From Nitrososphaerota archaeon (lineage in GTDB: Archaea > Thermoproteota > Nitrososphaeria > Nitrososphaerales > Nitrosopumilaceae), in NCBI GenBank assembly GCA_018668425.1, contig JABJDB010000098.1, positions 1 through 37,846 on the forward strand: a stretch of 37,846 nucleotides of DNA. The letters run 5' to 3'. The translations under genes were made by a program, and so were the position numbers. Below are positions 35,122 to 37,846 of the stretch, in pieces (the first letter of the stretch is position 1; every line of letters starts with the position of its first letter). Below the pieces are notes generated by a model, which was not told where the DNA came from, did not search any database, and was given only the letters and a program-made list of their open reading frames with translations.

Positions 35122-35238
35122 TTACTTGAAGCTCTCTTTCTGTCTTATTCTGTTACATCGTTCACAAAGATTAAAGTTTTTACCAACACCTCTTGAACTT
35201 CTACAACTACATCCACATCTTTTACAAAGGTAATCCAT
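35122..35238 (-). CDS. 38-aa zinc-ribbon-like microprotein
   Basis: MDYLCKRCGCSCRSSRGVGKNFNLCERCNRIRQKESFK*; CxxCxCxC...CxxC. Confidence 0.6.
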   Translation of the reverse strand: MDYLCKRCGCSCRSSRGVGKNFNLCERCNRIRQKESFK

Positions 35239-35267
35239 GTATAGATGATTTAGATTACAAACTTAAA

Positions 35268-35861
35268 TTATTCTTTAATATTTTTTGTAGTTACAATCAT
35301 TCTTTGAACTAGTGTTATTGCTGCAATTATCACTACAATAATTACAGCATATTCCATAAAACCAATTATTCCAATAAATGCAATGACCAGTAATCGTTCT
35401 GCTCTTTCACCAATTCCGATGCCTTGGAGTTTTACTTTAATGATATCAGATTTTGCACGGGCGTAACTTACTAGTAATGATAAAGTGATTGCAAGAAATA
35501 CCAAATAAGGTTCAGCGTATCCACCAACTAAAATTCCTAAAAATATTGCAACTTCGGCAATCTTGTCAAACATTGAATCAATGTATTCACCTTTTTGGGA
35601 AGTTTTCCCAGTAACTCGGGCGACTTGCCCATCAACCATATCAAAGAATCCTGAAACTAGTAACAAAACACCACCGATAATTAATCCAAATTCCATTCCC
35701 AATCCATATACAACTGCAGAAAGTAATGCAAACCCTAATCCAACTGATGTCCAAAAATTAGGAGATAACCCTGTTGCTGCAAATCCTTTACCCATTTTTT
35801 CCAAAGCAGGTTTTAGAGTATCTCGAAGATTGTTTAACACGAGATACCCCCAAAACACCAT
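35268..35861 (-). CDS. CDP-alcohol phosphatidyltransferase (PgsA/archaetidylinositol phosphate synthase-like)
   Basis: DMVDGQVARVTGKTSQKGEYIDSMFDK fits DGx2ARx8Gx3Dx3D. Confidence 0.92.
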   Translation of the reverse strand: MVFWGYLVLNNLRDTLKPALEKMGKGFAATGLSPNFWTSVGLGFALLSAVVYGLGMEFGLIIGGVLLLVSGFFDMVDGQVARVTGKTSQKGEYIDSMFDKIAEVAIFLGILVGGYAEPYLVFLAITLSLLVSYARAKSDIIKVKLQGIGIGERAERLLVIAFIGIIGFMEYAVIIVVIIAAITLVQRMIVTTKNIKE

Positions 35862-35981
35862 CTAATAAAGTCACCAGAACAAAATAGATACAAATCAGAA
35901 TTTTTTAGATAATAATCATCAGCATGTTTAAGTCAATTATTATGTTAAAAAATTTATGGGGTTATCAGGGGAAAAGGAAAA

Positions 35982-36455
35982 TTGGTTAGTAAAAATTTAA
36001 TAAAAAATATTCTAGTTCCACATGATGATTCAAAATATGCAAAAAAAGCATTAGAATATGCTATAGATATTGCCAAGAAAGGAAATACAAAAATTTTCTT
36101 ACTTAGAATAGTTGATGAGCATGAATATCTTCATGGAGTGTTATTAGCAGAAATGGAAGGAGATTATACAATTAAAGATACACTGCATAAATTTATCAAA
36201 TCCGAAGTAATTAATGAAAAAAAGAAATTAGAAAAAATTACACATGCAAATGAAACTAAAATCATCAAAATTAATCATCATGTGATTAAAGGGAACCCAA
36301 TTGAGGCAATTTTAGAATATGCCAAAGCAAAAAAAATAGATCTAATAATTATTGGAAGTCAAGGACTCAAAGGAATTGAGAAACTCAAAGCAATAGGAAG
36401 TACTAGTAGAAAAGTTTCAGAGTTGTCAAAATGTCCAGTAATGATAATTCATTAG
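35982..36455 (+). CDS. Universal stress protein (UspA family)
   Basis: ILVPHDDSKYAKKALEYAIDIAKK...IIIGSQGLKGIEKLKAIGSTSRKVSELSKCPVMIIH; TTG start. Confidence 0.92.
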   Translation: MVSKNLIKNILVPHDDSKYAKKALEYAIDIAKKGNTKIFLLRIVDEHEYLHGVLLAEMEGDYTIKDTLHKFIKSEVINEKKKLEKITHANETKIIKINHHVIKGNPIEAILEYAKAKKIDLIIIGSQGLKGIEKLKAIGSTSRKVSELSKCPVMIIH

Positions 36456-36459
36456 TATT

Positions 36460-37332
36460 TTATTTTTGAGATAAATTCATAGCAATTAATGTAGACATTA
36501 TTTTTGCTGCAAGAGATGCTGTTGCCCCATTATCATGGTATGGGTTTAATTCCACAATATCAACGCCTGTAACTTTTGTCTCATTAAATGATGAAATCAA
36601 ATCAAAAAGTTCTCTAGATGTGATTCCAACTGCCTCAGGATTTCCAACACCAGGGGCAAATGCAGGATCTAACACATCCAGATCAAAACTAGAATAAATT
36701 GAATCAAATGACGATACATGATCACGTAACAACTGAGGCCCTTTTCCTTCCCTGATTTCTCTATCAGAAATTGTTTTGATGTTATGTTCTTTTAGAAATT
36801 CTAATTCTTCAGCAACAAATGCTCTTGCACCAACATGTAAAATATTATCTGCACCTCTATCCTCAACTATACGTCTAAGATAAGATGCATGGCTTAGTTT
36901 AGTATCTGCAAATTCATCACGTAAATCATAATGTGCATCAAATACAACATAACCAGTTTCTTTTGGAAAACTGGGATATGTTCCATATGTGATAGAGTGT
37001 TCTCCACCTAAAATGAAAAGTTGTCTTTGTTTTGCAACAAGTTCTGTTGTAATTTTTTTTACCATATCGACCATTTCAGAAGCCACCACAGTATGTCGAG
37101 TATTTCCCAAATCCTCAATATTTGCAGTTTCTAAATCGACACCAAGTTCAGGATGAAAAACTTCAATGTTGTTAAAAGAATCACGAATAACATCAGGACC
37201 AAATCTACATCCAGGTTTGTACGAGTGTGTTGCATCGAATGGAATTCCAAAAACAGTTGCCACAGGTTCTGAATCATCATCAGATGAAGTGATTAGGGGA
37301 TTTTTGTTCATGTATAAATCAAGGAAACTCAT
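36460..37332 (-). CDS. Agmatinase/arginase-family ureohydrolase
   Basis: GGEHSITYG, FDAHYDLRDE, SFDLDVLDPAFAPGVGNPE. Confidence 0.92.
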   Translation of the reverse strand: MSFLDLYMNKNPLITSSDDDSEPVATVFGIPFDATHSYKPGCRFGPDVIRDSFNNIEVFHPELGVDLETANIEDLGNTRHTVVASEMVDMVKKITTELVAKQRQLFILGGEHSITYGTYPSFPKETGYVVFDAHYDLRDEFADTKLSHASYLRRIVEDRGADNILHVGARAFVAEELEFLKEHNIKTISDREIREGKGPQLLRDHVSSFDSIYSSFDLDVLDPAFAPGVGNPEAVGITSRELFDLISSFNETKVTGVDIVELNPYHDNGATASLAAKIMSTLIAMNLSQK

Positions 37333-37335
37333 AAT

Positions 37336-37846
37336 CTACACCATCAATTGAGGTCTCTTTGAGAGATATTTTGGCAAATTTAATCCAGTGAAAGGTTTTC
37401 CTGTTGTTTGTTTTTTGATTTCATTAATGAAATCATCAAAAGATATTTCTCGAACATCACCTGTTTGTCTATCTCGAATACTTAGATTTTCAGAATTTTT
37501 TTCTTTTTCACCAATTACCAAAATGTAACGAATCCACTCTTTTTCTGCTTCACGAATTCTTTTCCCAATACTCTCATTTCTATCATCAATGTCCACTCGA
37601 ACATCATTTCCTGAAATTTTATCAGCCAAATTTTCACTAAAATCATAAAATTCATCTTTGAGAGGTATAATTCTCACCTGAGTAGGGGCAAGCCATAATG
37701 GGAATTGTGGTTTTCTGCCTTCTTTGGAATCTTTTGCAGCTTTTTCTAATAACGCATAGATAATTCTCTCAATTGCACCGCTAGGAGAGTTGTGTAAAAT
37801 TATAGGGTGTTGTTTTTTATTTTCTTCATCAACAAATTCAATTCCA
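37336..37846 (-). CDS. thrS: Threonyl-tRNA synthetase, C-terminal part (truncated by window edge)
   Basis: Minus-strand frame GIEFVDEENKKQHPIILHNSPSGAIERIIYALLE...PLWLAPTQVRIIPL...RIREAEKEWIRYILVIGEKE. Confidence 0.93.
   Translation of the reverse strand, partial: GIEFVDEENKKQHPIILHNSPSGAIERIIYALLEKAAKDSKEGRKPQFPLWLAPTQVRIIPLKDEFYDFSENLADKISGNDVRVDIDDRNESIGKRIREAEKEWIRYILVIGEKEKNSENLSIRDRQTGDVREISFDDFINEIKKQTTGKPFTGLNLPKYLSKRPQLMV

Noticed and set aside
1-37846. CRISPR arrays, transposases, integrases, tRNA or rRNA genes
   Set aside because: No regularly spaced repeats, no transposase/integrase motifs and no tRNA cloverleaf or rRNA-like block were seen; a tRNAscan/Rfam run would be needed to exclude short RNAs fully.

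Overview
The window is AT-rich and densely coding. It looks like a chromosome segment from an ammonia-oxidising archaeon (Thaumarchaeota/Nitrososphaeria, Nitrosopumilus-like). This taxonomic call is an inference from protein content: ribosomal protein S26e, a PEFG-CTERM-type cupredoxin, 'PSWIKNNAGWWAEG' surface repeats, and a response regulator with a multi-zinc-ribbon output region. Recognisable housekeeping blocks are a compact trpEGDCBA operon with no trpF, pyrG, a NAD kinase fused to a winged helix, a PfkB kinase, rps26e, a CDP-alcohol phosphatidyltransferase, a UspA protein, an agmatinase-like protein and the C-terminal end of thrS. The left end has a two-gene surface polysaccharide module (GT2 glycosyltransferase plus NodB-type deacetylase) and a response regulator. 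The region from about 5.3 to 22.6 kb is an accessory-like stretch of small unknown genes. It includes an MGME1/RecB-like PD-(D/E)XK nuclease, a DEAH helicase with a C-terminal Cys cluster (YprA/MrfA/Hrq1-like), a DUF922-like HExxH protein, SHOCT, pentapeptide-repeat and DUF1059-like proteins. The most unusual signals are: (1) at least 15 tiny (18-84 aa) Cys/His zinc-site proteins, most of them missing from the supplied ORF track, clustered in two places; (2) two GC-richer hairpin-forming intergenic segments (7447-7507 and 7699-7796), the second just upstream of a 27-aa transmembrane peptide; (3) long inverted repeats at 11903-11980 and 18503-18660; (4) a 37-bp direct repeat placed just upstream of two Cys-rich microprotein genes; (5) an in-frame stop separating a small N-terminal region from the glycosyltransferase ORF. 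No tRNA, rRNA, CRISPR array or transposase was recognised. All calls come from reading the sequence only; no searches were run.
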